Source of the DNA: Ochromonas danica
Lineage: Eukaryota > Sar > Chrysophyceae > Chromulinales > Chromulinaceae
Assembly: GCA_015146655.1 (NCBI GenBank)
Contig: VKHL01000004.1
Span: 310,001 to 374,000, forward strand
DNA length: 64,000 nt
Direction: 5' to 3'
Below the pieces are notes generated by a model. The model saw only the letters and a program-made list of their open reading frames with translations, made no database searches and had not been told where the DNA came from. The position numbers and the translations under genes were made by a program. Shown one piece after another: positions 21,499 through 32,300 of the stretch (its first letter is position 1; the number at the start of each line of letters is the position of its first letter).

Positions 21499-22809
21499 TT
21501 AGCTCATATTTTGAAGCTGTCCCTCGATCTCATCCAAAACAGAATGTAAAATCACTTTATCAGAGAATACCAACATTAAAGAATGCTTTTCATGATGCAT
21601 AGGATGGCAAAAGTCAGCTGAACAGTTATCACCAGAGGCAGATAACAAGCCCCACTCTTCCAGCTTCTGCTTATCTTCAGCAAGACTTCTTGGATAACCC
21701 GCCAGCATGTTTCTCACTACATTGTCAAGCACTTCCAATACTCTCTTCTCATTTTCTACAGAGATAGGATGTTGAAGTCTTTCTAAAAGCTTCTTGGATG
21801 AGGAAGCAAGTAGTTCTTTTCCTTCCAAATGCTGTAATCGAAGAAACAACAGCAAATTCAAAGGCAAACCTTGACCAGTCAGAGTGAAAGGTTGGTCAAC
21901 AACGATTCCTGCTTTCTTTAAAAGAGACATCTTGAGTGAATAATGAGAGCATTTAGGATCCATCGAAGCCCAAAGATCAACCGTATGATGAGTGTTGGTC
22001 AAGAGAGCAAATCCATATAACATCATCAATTTACTGTTAGGCAAAGGTCCATAATTCAAATAGACTTCTTGGCCTTCTTCACAACCTTTCGGTGCAATTA
22101 AATAAAAACGATCTTCATGTGAACGAAATTGATGACAGACAGTAGCAGCGGGATGATGATTGAGAAGATCGACAACAGGTACCATTGCACGGTACAGATG
22201 TCCCTGTCGATCAACAGTAATAAAGCGAGACCAAATAGTCGACAGACACCATAGGTAGTCTTCAAAACTCATACTATCATATATCTTAGAAGGACTGATG
22301 GTAGTTTCTTTATCACTTCCAGTTGGTTGTCTTAATCCGTGTTTTTCCAAAATTATGACTAATTCTTGGAAATCATCTTTCACTTGTTGTTTCCATCGTA
22401 TAGCAAGATTATAGAGATTAGTACCTTGAATGAAGACAAGGTCATCATCTGAATAGTTAATAATACTATGGTATTGCTTTGGTAGTAGTAAGAGATGACG
22501 CCACCATTTTGATTTCTCACCCATGACATGCTTTTCATAGAGAAGTAAGAGAGAAAGAAGATCATCTTCACGACAATGACCTTGTAAAGGTGCTAATTCA
22601 GGAATATTGGTAGCATGTGTAATAGTAAGAAGTGAAGTGAAAGGTGCAACAGCTAGTGTGGCATTGGATGGAATAGTGGATTTGGCATAGATGCCTCGTT
22701 CATCATCCCCTTCAAGAAATTGTTGAATTTCAAGTCTAGGATCAGTTATGATCTTTAAATCTTGTCTTGCCCATGTGGCATAAGAAGTATCAATAATGAA
22801 ATGACTCAT
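21499..22809 (-). CDS. SET-domain protein methyltransferase (SETD/Rubisco LSMT-like)
   Basis: Intronless, 436 aa. It begins with the SET start (ERGIYAKSTIPSNATL), carries a long iSET insertion, then VVDLLNHHP and EGQEVYLNYGPLPNSKLMMLYGFAL, matching the split SET domain of SETD3/SETD6/Rubisco large-subunit methyltransferase proteins. The AdoMet-binding NH pair and catalytic Tyr of LNYG are present. The C-terminal 150 residues are helical and fit the Rubisco-LSMT substrate-binding domain. The target is unknown: Rubisco/aldolase if the cell is photosynthetic, or actin or a ribosomal protein otherwise. It is divergent from the sulfotransferase gene. Confidence 0.85.
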   Translation of the reverse strand: MSHFIIDTSYATWARQDLKIITDPRLEIQQFLEGDDERGIYAKSTIPSNATLAVAPFTSLLTITHATNIPELAPLQGHCREDDLLSLLLLYEKHVMGEKSKWWRHLLLLPKQYHSIINYSDDDLVFIQGTNLYNLAIRWKQQVKDDFQELVIILEKHGLRQPTGSDKETTISPSKIYDSMSFEDYLWCLSTIWSRFITVDRQGHLYRAMVPVVDLLNHHPAATVCHQFRSHEDRFYLIAPKGCEEGQEVYLNYGPLPNSKLMMLYGFALLTNTHHTVDLWASMDPKCSHYSLKMSLLKKAGIVVDQPFTLTGQGLPLNLLLFLRLQHLEGKELLASSSKKLLERLQHPISVENEKRVLEVLDNVVRNMLAGYPRSLAEDKQKLEEWGLLSASGDNCSADFCHPMHHEKHSLMLVFSDKVILHSVLDEIEGQLQNMS

Positions 22810-23004
22810 TTCTAATCCTCTAATCTAACTTTGTCATTCGATTTCCACAAATTTTGTTTGAGTGGGGATGATATATTATTACATTGCGTGGTGCTTTGGT
22901 TAATAGAAACGCGTTTCTGTGGTGTGGCTAGACACTAGAAGAGCGTCCATCATACGAACTGTTTGGGGTGATTGGCAAATAGAAAGGAAGGGATCCATCC
23001 CATC

Positions 23005-24442
23005 ATGGCAGTCTTTGGTCTATGGCAAATCCTACTCTGTACTGTACTTTTTGTCTATGCTATCTATATCTATATCCTCTCTCATGAACAGCATAAAGAT
23101 AATTCAATAGGGAATAAATTAGAATCAATGAAGAACAAGAAGAATAAACAGCAGCAGTCTAAGTTAACAACTTTAGGTCAAAGTCTTGTACAATATCATA
23201 ATATTGAAGGAGAGATCAATGGAAAACATTTCACTATCTTAAATGATACCATGGATAGTAGATTGGAAAAGGTCTTACTTAGTCGATTACAAAATATCAA
23301 GAAAACAATAGCCACTGCTACTACCACTTATACTACAATAACCAGCAGAAACAACAATACCACTAGTAGTAGTGGTAGTAGTAGCAGTAGTAGTAGTACT
23401 GTGAGCACCTCCTCAAACACTACAATCATCAAAGACTATGGTGAGAAGAGACTTCATCAACTACGATATCTTCATATCCCAAGAACAGGAATCACCTTTG
23501 TGACTACTGTTGTTCATTTCTGCTGTGAACATCTTGAAGATATTGTCATTGATGTCAAAGCTCGATATGACTTACAACCTTGGAAAGTGGACCCAACATG
23601 TCGTATCTGTCTCAAGCAACCCATTTCTGCCAATGGTGATTATTGGTCCTTTTATCCCTTTCTAGACAAGTATGACTATGGACAAGCAATGGCTTTATTT
23701 CGTTCTCCTTTACCTCGTATTGCCTCCCAGATAGTAGAGATGCGATCCATGCGAGGAATGATGGTTTCTCTGGGGATTTCTCCAGCTGATGCCACTATCT
23801 TTACTCAGTTAACCCTCAACAAGTTTACCACCAATTATACATCGTTCCTATCCTTATTAGAGCAGAAGTCAGAGATAGTTAAGATTGGACGAGATAGTCA
23901 ACATCAGCTTCTCTATGATGACTTTCTTCAAGTTGCTAAACGATGTTATGATCAAATATATGGTCTGCAAGTTCGTAATCAAAGTATTATAGAAGAGTGT
24001 AGATGGCAAATGGCTGCTCGTTATCCTGGTATTCGAGGTTGTCAAACACGCATGGTTTTAGGAAAGAATTGCATTGATAGTTACCAACTCACTACTGCAG
24101 ATCTTGACAGAGCCAAGGCCAGATTAAAAGATGGCTTTGCCTTCATTGGTAAGAACTCTTATTGTATGTTCTACACATGAAGTACTTGTATATTACCAAA
24201 TGTATGGGCTTACGTTAGGTTTGACGGAGAAATGGAATGAGTCAGTGCATCTCTTCCATCAGAAATTTGGAGGAAAGTTGTTTGGAGAAGAATTACAACG
24301 ACCAACCAAGAAGACCTTCATCAAATTGAAATTGAGAGTTAGAGCTTGGCTGGTGAAAGGAAATTATGAAGATCCATGGGATGATGACCTGTATCATTAT
24401 GCGGAAGAGCTATTCTTGGACCACCTTGTTGTCCCGTCGTAA
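23005..24442 (+). CDS. Golgi-type sulfotransferase, type II membrane protein
   Basis: Two exons (23005-24148, 24219-24442), a 70-bp intron, 455 aa. The first in-frame ATG gives a signal-anchor (LWQILLCTVLFVYAIYIYIL, residues 6-25) and a Ser/Thr-rich stem. The catalytic domain starts RYLHIPRTGITF, the counterpart of the PAPS 5'-phosphosulfate loop (HxPKTGGT), and FRSPLPRIASQ occupies the 3'-phosphate-binding position. The splice restores DGFAFIGLTEKWNESVHLFH, a hallmark of heparan- and galactose-sulfotransferase-like proteins. It probably sulfates a glycan in the Golgi. The Lys of the PAPS loop is replaced by Arg. Confidence 0.8.
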
Positions 24443-25500
24443 AGGATGTAAATACACTGTGTACAAGTGACTCGCTGTTTAGTCTTGTGGTAGACTATAA
24501 GCGCAGTGTTCTTAGTTTCGTTAACAATAGTTAACAATAATAATTGCTTCGACCATTTGAAATGTTGATCAAGAAAATGCGATCTGCTCATGCAGTTTTT
24601 GCACACAACACCACGCCCCACTACCGCAATGGAATGCTATCCAAGAACAGAGGGAAGGGAGTTCGCACAGCTTGTATTGAAGGAAAAGTATTCCTTCAAT
24701 ACAAAATCACCAATCATTTTGTTCACATCTGTATTTATGGAAAGGTTGATGACAACATGCAACCAGATGCGGTGGCGTGGCGTCTGCCCAGTATAGTGTG
24801 TGGTAATCTTATACAACTAAAAATCGCTTCCTGCTGCTGCCACTACCTCATGAATGTATAAAACCATTGATCGATAACTAAAATATGATGGCAATTGGTG
24901 CCGTGACAACACGTCTAAGAAGGGGTTCCTACTATCCAGAAATGCAAAAAGAAAACTTCTTGGTGACGCAAAAATGCTACACATTCTACATTCCTCGGTT
25001 CCAGCACAGAGGGTTGCGATGGGAGAGTTCCTTGTTGGCAATTAAAACCAATCAACAATTTGGCACCTATACCAACAACTATATGTGCTACTTTTGATTT
25101 TAGCATGGCTGTTACTAATAATGACACGAGTGGCACTGGAATGATTTGTTGATAGTGCAATCAAAGTGTGCTTCTTTTTCCATAGATCTTTTAAAAGCCG
25201 AATAATGATCCCACTACTTTACAAAATCAGAAATCAAATCAATATTGGCAGTGATGTTGTTCACGAACAAAACTCGTAGTCTTTTCACATGAACAATTTA
25301 AAATTCGGAACCAACATACGTTCCCACTCACCCAGCCACCAACGGTGCACTACAGAATATGAACAACAATTCTTACAACCACTCGACTACCCAGTTATAA
25401 AGTGTTCTTGCTTCAGAAAGAAACGCCTTGCAACATTCTTATGCTTCTTTAATCCTTCCTCCAAGCCCAAACGAACACCCTCCGATGGTGCACCTCTCAG
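24443..25500. other. Intergenic region, no supported gene
   Basis: A 1.06-kb gap between the sulfotransferase and the repeat-protein gene. Several 60-105 codon frames overlap on both strands (for example 24915-25160 minus) but none has a domain, splice partner or coding-like composition. A short perfect hairpin lies at 24672-24704. Confidence 0.5.
24672..24704. repeat. Perfect 14-bp hairpin
   Basis: TTGTATTGAAGGAA (24672-24685) and its exact complement (24691-24704) are separated by AAGTA. It lies 230 bp past the sulfotransferase stop, in non-coding sequence. Confidence 0.6.
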
Positions 25501-25623
25501 CTAACATCTGGCAAAGCCATGAAACAACATTGACAAATCTTGACCTGTAAGATCTTTCTCTGGACACTAAAAAGCTGCTTCTAAACTGTTAAGAGTAGCT
25601 TCCGATAATGAACTCCATTCACA
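25501..25623 (-). pseudogene. Decayed repeat units downstream of the repeat-protein stop
   Basis: Reading past the stop of the repeat protein, the array is still recognisable. First comes CEWSSLSEATLNSLEAA in the same frame, completing unit 21. After a further stop and a shift of frame, KDLTGQDLSMLFHGFARC follows, matching the consensus KDLNAQEVAMLFHGLGGMS. The gene was therefore longer by at least one unit, and the stop at 25624-25626 (TGA in place of the Ser codon of MSCEW) shortened it. Confidence 0.75.
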
Positions 25624-28600
25624 TCACATGCCGTCTAACACATGAGATACCATCGCTTCATCATGAGCATTCAGTTCCTTTGCTCGATATTTCACGGTTC
25701 CCGATAGGCTATTACGAGTAGCTTCTGATAGTTTACTCCATTCACATGACATACCGGCTAACCCATGAAATGCCATCCCTATTTCTCGAGCATTCAGATC
25801 CTTTGCTCGATATGCAATAGCTTCCTCTAATCTGTTACGAGTAGCCTCCGATAATGAAGTCCATTCACATGACATACCACCTAACCCATGAAACAGCATC
25901 GCCACTTCTTGAGCATTCAGATCCTTTGCTCGACATTCAACAGCTGCCTCCAGTCTGCTTCGAGTAGCTTCTGATAGTGTACTCCATTCACATGATGCTT
26001 TACCTAACCCATGAAATACCATCGCTACATTTTGAGCATTCAGATCCCTCGCTCGATATGCAATAGCTTCCTCTAATCTGTTACGAGTAGCCTCCGATAA
26101 TGAAGTCCACTTACATGATACTTTACCTAACCCATGAAATACCATCGCTACTTCTTGAGCATTCAGATCCCTTGCTCGATATGCAATAGCTTCCTCTAAT
26201 GTGCTACGAGTAGCCTCCGGTAATGAAGTCCACTTACACGATACTTTACCTATCCCATGAAATACCATCGCTACACTTTGAGCATTCAGATCCCTTGCTC
26301 GATATGCAATAGCTCCCTGTAATGTGCTTCGAGTGGCCTCCGATAATGAACTCCACTCACATGATACTTTACCTAACCCATGAAATACCATCGCTACACT
26401 TTGAGCATTAAGATCCCTTGCTCGACATTCAATAGCTCCCTGTAATCCGTTACGAGTAGCCAATGATAGAGTACTCCATTTACATGCCATACCACCTAAC
26501 CCATGAAACAGCATCGCCACTTCTTGAGCATTCAGATCCTTTACTCGGCATGCAATAGCTTCCTCTAATCCGCTTCGAGAAGCTTCTGATAATGTGCCCC
26601 ACTCACATGATACTTTACCTAACCCATGAAATACCATCGCTACACTTTGAGCATTAAGATCCCTTGCTCGATAATCAATAGCTTCCTTTAATCTGTTTCG
26701 AGAAGCCAATGATAAAGTACTCCACTCACATGACATACCCCCTAATCCGTTAAATACCATTGCTATTTCTTGATCATTCAGTTCCTTTGCTCGATATGCA
26801 ATAGCTCCCTCTAATCTGTTTCGAGAAGCTAATGATAATGCACCCCACTTACATGATACTTTACCTAACCCATTTAATATCATCGCTACTTCTTGAGCAT
26901 TAAGATCCTTTGCTCCACATTCAACAGCTGCTTCTAATCTGTTACGAGTAGCCAATGATAAAGTACTCCAATCGCAAGACATACCGCCTAATCCGTTAAA
27001 TACCATCGCTATTCCTTGATCATTCAGTTCCTTTGCGCGACATTCCACAGCTGCCAATAATGCGTTTCGAGTGGCTTCTGATAATGAACTCCATTCACAT
27101 GACATACCACCTAATCCATGAAATACCATTGCTATTTCTTGATCATTCAGTTCCTTTGCGCGACATTCCACAGCTGCTTCTAATCTGTTACGAGTAGCCA
27201 ATGATAAAGTACTCCATTCACATGACATACCACCCAATCCATGAAATACCATCGCTATTCCTTGATCATTCAGTTCCTTTGCGAGACATTCCACAGCTGC
27301 CAATAATGTGTTTCGAGTAGCTTCTGGTAATGAACTCCACTCACACGACATGCCACCTAGTCCGTTATATAGCATCGCCATTCCTTGATCATTCAGCTCC
27401 TTTGCGCGACATTCCACAGCTGCCAATAATGTGTTTCGAGTAGCTTCTGATAGTGTACTCCATTTCAACGACATACCACCTAATCCGTTGAATACCATCA
27501 CTATTCCTTGATCATTCAGTTCCTTTGCGCGACATTCCACAGCTCCCAATAATGTGTTTCGAGTAGCCAATGATAATGTACTCCATTTCAACGACATACC
27601 ACCTAACCCATGAAACAGCATCGCCATTCCTTGATCATTCAGCTCCTTTGCTCGACATTCCACAGCTGCCAATAATGTGTTTCGAGTAGCCAATGATAAT
27701 GAACTCCATTCACATGACATACCACCTAATCCATGAAACAGCATCGCTATTCCTCGAGCATTCAGTTCATTTGCGCGACATTCCACAGCTGCCAATAATG
27801 TGTTTCGAGTAGCTTCTGATAGTGTACTCCATTTACATGACATACCACCTAATCCATGAAACACCATCGCTATTCCTTGATCATTCAGTTCCTTTGCTCG
27901 ATATGCAATAGCTTCCTCTAATCTGTTACGAGTAGGTTCCGATAGTGTACTCCATTTACATGATACTTTACCTAACCCATTTAACACCATCGCTACTTCT
28001 TGAGCATTCAGATCCCTTGCTCGACATTCAATAACTACCTCTAAATTGTAACGAGTAAACTCTGATAATGTACTCCATTCACATGGCATTCTGCCTAGCC
28101 CATGAAACACCATCGATAAACCTCGAGCTGTTAAGCCAGTTAGCCCCTGGTCAACAACTGCATTCGTTGAGCCACGGCCACTACTATTCACTGCCTTCAC
28201 CGTTCCGCCCACCAGTTCATCCACTGTCTGGTGTTCCGTCTCTATTTTATCCGATCGGAGCTTCTCCAATAAAATGGCTATCGTTTCTGGGGCAATAAAC
28301 CCAGCATTCAAACCCAACTTCGGCAGAGCGAACAAAATGTTCGAAATGCTAGTACAGTCTAACTCATTGGCTACCCTCTGAACCTCCTTTGACAATGACA
28401 TCTCCAAGCCGGGAGGAAAATCAACACTTCGAATTCGGGCAAGGCGAAGACCAGCCAATCCCAGGCTTAGTTCCTTGCCTGACAAACCCTCTGCTTCACA
28501 TAACTTCTTCAACGTTAGTGAGATCAACGCTTTATGCCTCGAATCACGACCATGTAAGCCTAGGCGACTTAACGACCAGATCCAAGTCCCAATTTTGCTG

Positions 28601-29025
28601 GAGGGCAACTGCTCCGCCTTCTCTTCCAACCAAGGAAGCCATTCGTTCAGCATAGCCACATTTCCTCTCGACTGAAGCGACAACTCTTTCAAGCATTTCA
28701 CTATGTCTTTTAAATTCCTGGTCGAACTGGCGTCTGTTGATTTAAATTCTTGCAAACGCCGGATCAAGTCCCCAGCAGATGCATTAACAAGTTTCCTGTC
28801 AACCTTTTCATTTCTGCCAAACGTCGATTTCGATTTGGACCACTCGTTTCTGATCTGCTCATCTCTATCTTGAACAAAGGTATGCTTGCGACGAAGTCCG
28901 TAGCCATTACAGCATGTCGTCGAGCTTAATGAAGAAAATTCACCATGAAATGAGCTTTTATTTAAACGAGTAAGAAAGGAATAGAAACGACGAGAAGATA
29001 GACTGTTTTGTATGGCAATATTCAT
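25624..29025 (-). CDS. Octotricopeptide-like repeat protein, probably organellar RNA-binding
   Basis: Intronless, 1133 aa. The first 30 residues are Ser/Arg/Asn-rich with no acids (NIAIQNSLSSRRFYSFLTRL), like a mitochondrial or plastid transit peptide. Residues 75-300 are helical with degenerate units (IGTWIWSLSRLGLHG, SISNILFALPKLGLN). Then come twenty 41-residue repeats of the type HGLGGMSCEW-STLSEATRN-LEEAI-YRAKELNDQ-IAMVF. A helical hairpin unit of about 38-41 residues with a conserved Trp after a Gly-rich turn resembles OPR/heptatricopeptide-type proteins that bind organelle RNAs. No RAP domain is seen at the C-terminus, and the last unit is cut by a stop. The family call rests on repeat form, not on a profile match. 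Confidence 0.72.
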   Translation of the reverse strand: MNIAIQNSLSSRRFYSFLTRLNKSSFHGEFSSLSSTTCCNGYGLRRKHTFVQDRDEQIRNEWSKSKSTFGRNEKVDRKLVNASAGDLIRRLQEFKSTDASSTRNLKDIVKCLKELSLQSRGNVAMLNEWLPWLEEKAEQLPSSKIGTWIWSLSRLGLHGRDSRHKALISLTLKKLCEAEGLSGKELSLGLAGLRLARIRSVDFPPGLEMSLSKEVQRVANELDCTSISNILFALPKLGLNAGFIAPETIAILLEKLRSDKIETEHQTVDELVGGTVKAVNSSGRGSTNAVVDQGLTGLTARGLSMVFHGLGRMPCEWSTLSEFTRYNLEVVIECRARDLNAQEVAMVLNGLGKVSCKWSTLSEPTRNRLEEAIAYRAKELNDQGIAMVFHGLGGMSCKWSTLSEATRNTLLAAVECRANELNARGIAMLFHGLGGMSCEWSSLSLATRNTLLAAVECRAKELNDQGMAMLFHGLGGMSLKWSTLSLATRNTLLGAVECRAKELNDQGIVMVFNGLGGMSLKWSTLSEATRNTLLAAVECRAKELNDQGMAMLYNGLGGMSCEWSSLPEATRNTLLAAVECLAKELNDQGIAMVFHGLGGMSCEWSTLSLATRNRLEAAVECRAKELNDQEIAMVFHGLGGMSCEWSSLSEATRNALLAAVECRAKELNDQGIAMVFNGLGGMSCDWSTLSLATRNRLEAAVECGAKDLNAQEVAMILNGLGKVSCKWGALSLASRNRLEGAIAYRAKELNDQEIAMVFNGLGGMSCEWSTLSLASRNRLKEAIDYRARDLNAQSVAMVFHGLGKVSCEWGTLSEASRSGLEEAIACRVKDLNAQEVAMLFHGLGGMACKWSTLSLATRNGLQGAIECRARDLNAQSVAMVFHGLGKVSCEWSSLSEATRSTLQGAIAYRARDLNAQSVAMVFHGIGKVSCKWTSLPEATRSTLEEAIAYRARDLNAQEVAMVFHGLGKVSCKWTSLSEATRNRLEEAIAYRARDLNAQNVAMVFHGLGKASCEWSTLSEATRSRLEAAVECRAKDLNAQEVAMLFHGLGGMSCEWTSLSEATRNRLEEAIAYRAKDLNAREIGMAFHGLAGMSCEWSKLSEATRNSLSGTVKYRAKELNAHDEAMVSHVLDGM
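25627..28104 (-). repeat. 123-bp tandem repeat array (20 coding units plus 6 codons)
   Basis: The span is 2478 bp, exactly 20 x 123 plus 18. Units keep length perfectly, with no indels. They alternate between two sub-types: HGLGGMSCEW/ECRAKELNDQ and HGLGKVSCKW/AYRARDLNAQ. This points to block duplication or conversion. The variable sites cluster at a few positions per unit. Confidence 0.9.
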
Positions 29026-29301
29026 TATTTCTACACTGATAGAACAGCAATCAAATCAATTGTGACCTCTTTCCTTTCAAGTCTTGCCTTAGGGAGGGGT
29101 AATGCAATGCACACCATCGAGAGGATGGTGCGTGGTTTTCGGATTTTCGGTGGTGGGTTTTCGGTGATGGCAGAAGTTTGAGATCTGGAGATCTGGAGGG
29201 CTGGACCCCTGGATTGGCATGGACTGCTTTGAATGACCAAGTCGTAGATAAGAACAGATTAACAATAGAAAGACAGAATTACCCTTTCCATTGATGAAAG
29301 A

Positions 29302-32300
29302 ATGTCAGATCGACATCTAGATTATCTTCGACAACTACAAGAACGTAATCGTTTAAAGAAGTTAATGCAAGAAAAGTCTCAAGAAGAAGCACATCAAGAA
29401 GAATTAGAACGAGGATTTCAAATTCATTTTAATGGTCCTCATTCTATGAAAGACAGTAGTGTCAGTGGTGGAGGAAGTAATAATAGTAGTACCAGTCATA
29501 ACTCTTCCAAACCTGTGGGAATACGACCTAGTGTGAAGATTCATCGTAATAGTCGTATTCCTGCTATTGATTTATCCAAACGATTGGAAGAAAGTCAATT
29601 ACAACGACGACGTGATGCATCCATACCTATGGACATGGATAGAGATCATTCTATAGAGAGTCATGACAGTGGGAGTGATAAGATGTCTAGCCAAGGTGGT
29701 AATCCCAACAATCCCTCCTCTACAACCACTACCTCTGCTGCTACTACTACTGCTACTACCTCTCTGCCTATGTGGTTGAGATCTCCTTCTTCACAAGAGG
29801 CGATATCTTCATCCAACCAGTCGGCTGTCTATCAACTTAACATGAAATACAGGAATGAAAGGGATAATAATAGTGGTAGTAGCAGTAGAAGCAGCAGTAG
29901 AGAAGAAAGAGGTGGAAATGATCGTGTCAGTCATAGAGAAGAAGAAGGGGAAAGAGGTTATGAAGATGATTTTGAAGAAGCAGCTCCTATACCCGATGTA
30001 CATGCACTTTCCAAAGAGCAGAAATTAGCTCTCTTACAGCTTTTACAGGCTAGTCTACAAAGTGATGCTGAACCAGAACTAGCTACAACAACTGTTCTTA
30101 TCTTACCAAATAACAATGAACAACCATCTCAATCACCATCTACTCAAGCTGATCAAATGGTTGAAGAGCCTGAGAGAATTGAAGAAAAGAGGGATGATCA
30201 GAATCGATTGCGAAGTTCACCTAATGATACTGCTGTTGATAGTATACAGTCGAATTCTAAGTCACCTGTAGAGACCATTGTGGCAAGCCAAAAACTCATT
30301 AGCAATGAACCCCTAGCACCACGTATTAGACTGAAAGTCTACCCATCTTCCTCATCAGAAGCTGCCCTTGGCAAGCCAAAGGCTAAATGCTGCTTGAGAG
30401 GAGTCCGTCTTCGATATTATTTCCCTCCCTCTTTGAGTGGTTCGGCAACTAATGACGTTCATCCGTATGTATCATCCGACAGTTTGAGAAAGCCTGGCGT
30501 GAGGTTTGTCGATTTGCTACCTGTCTATACTCTTCTCTTGGGACAGCAAGGCCTTGCAAATCAGTCCAATGGGCGCGGACCAGCTGCTAACGATGCCACA
30601 CGGCTTCTTCTTGGCATTGGGCCTCCACCAACAGGTTCTACAAGTTCAAATATTTTAGGAGGCAGAGGTGGTAGTCGAGGATGGCAAGTTGGCGTGGCAG
30701 CGTACAGCTTTCTAGATCTCAGCCTGGAGCCACTAACACCTTCATCCACTGAAGATGCCCTCATGGAAGATCCAACATCTTTGGGAAGCGATGAAAGAGA
30801 AGCATCCTATCCTCTGGAAGCTCGGGAACTTGTTGTGCGTTTACTGAATGGAAGCGTACAAGAGAAGATTTCCGTATCTCAAATAAATTTGCAGAATATC
30901 AAACTGTTACTTTGGAATGACTATGCTATTGCGAGTGAAAGTTCTTCTTTAGACGATGAGGATAATAGCAGTCCTGCACGGGAAGTTGATATTTATAATG
31001 ATGGACGACTTCTCTTCAGCGGAGAATTTCCATCTCTGACGAAAAGTCCCAATACCAGCAGAAGTGATCCACCGTATAATTCCTCATCTGTGGCAACAAT
31101 TTGGCCGGGAAATCGCTATGCTGGTCAAGGATTAAACTCTGAGGTGGTGTTGCGTACGCGATTCAAAGGCGCAGTAGTCACTGTCCGTGGAGATGAAGAA
31201 GTGGCGCCAAGTTTGGTTGTGGAACCATTTGTTGAAATCAAACGTATCGAGCCTTCTGACATGAAGTCAAAGGAACCCCAACAAAACAGCAGATCAACAA
31301 ATGAACAGGAACGGAAGGAATTTAAGATAGATGCTATGGAAGCTACCGATAAATCAAAAGTCAGCAATAATGATGCGCGACCACTGTGGCTATCTTCTCA
31401 AAATCTTCGAAAAGTTCGAGAAGAGGAGGAGGAGGAGGGAATTGATGCATCGAAGCCAAAGTATTTGAGGAGGACTGGTGAAGAGCAGGACGAAAGCTCG
31501 GCACGGCAAACTCCTTCAGCTATGCGTCGCAGCCGTCCAGATAGTCTACTGCATGATCATACATCTCGAGATATTTCCAAGCGAAAAGAAGATGGTGACA
31601 TGGCACCTAGTGGTAGTAGTGGTAAGTTAGATTTGACCATGAAAACTGGAGGTGATAGTGCTGTTGAAGGAAGATTGGTTGAAGTTGGAACAAAAAATGC
31701 GAGAGGGCCTCGAGCTGTGCTTCTCAGTCGTACTGACACCGTCAACCGCCGCGTAGCTTCAGCAAATACAGCCACATTGGTTGGCAGTGGGAGTGTTCCT
31801 TCTATATCAGCATACATGCCTAGTAGAGGGAGAATGTCGACAGGAGGAGATGATGAAGTGACGATGAGGCGTTCTCTGGAGGCAGTTGCTTATGCAGAAC
31901 ATCATAATCTCAATAGATTACCGTCCCCCAAGCAGCGTAGCATTATTCCTGTTCAAGAGGCTGAAAATGAATGCTACAACGAGGAAGATGAGAATGAAGA
32001 TAATGATGCTTTGGAAGAGGTTGAGAAGCCCGTTTCCAACACTGATAGTGTCCGAGTATCAAATGTTGACGATCACAATGACGATATGAAATCACTGGAA
32101 GATCGAACCCCCACTACCCAAACAAGTGCTAATGAATCTACTGGTACATCGTCTTATCTGCCTAGTAGTGGCCAGAGTCGAGCGTCTCGTATTCGGGGTG
32201 CAAGTGAAAAAGTTGAGCATGCTTTAGCTGATTTGCGTGATCTGCTTTCTGCTATGCCTCGTGCTCAGAAGGTTTCCTCAACTGCTGTCACTAACAGAGT

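Noticed and set aside
24443-25500. Possible pseudogene or transposon remnant
   Set aside because: No terminal repeats, transposase or reverse-transcriptase motifs are visible, and the small frames have no recognisable content.
25624-28104. Repeat array considered as a CRISPR or satellite
   Set aside because: The unit is 123 bp, fully coding, in frame throughout and without unique spacers; it is a protein repeat.
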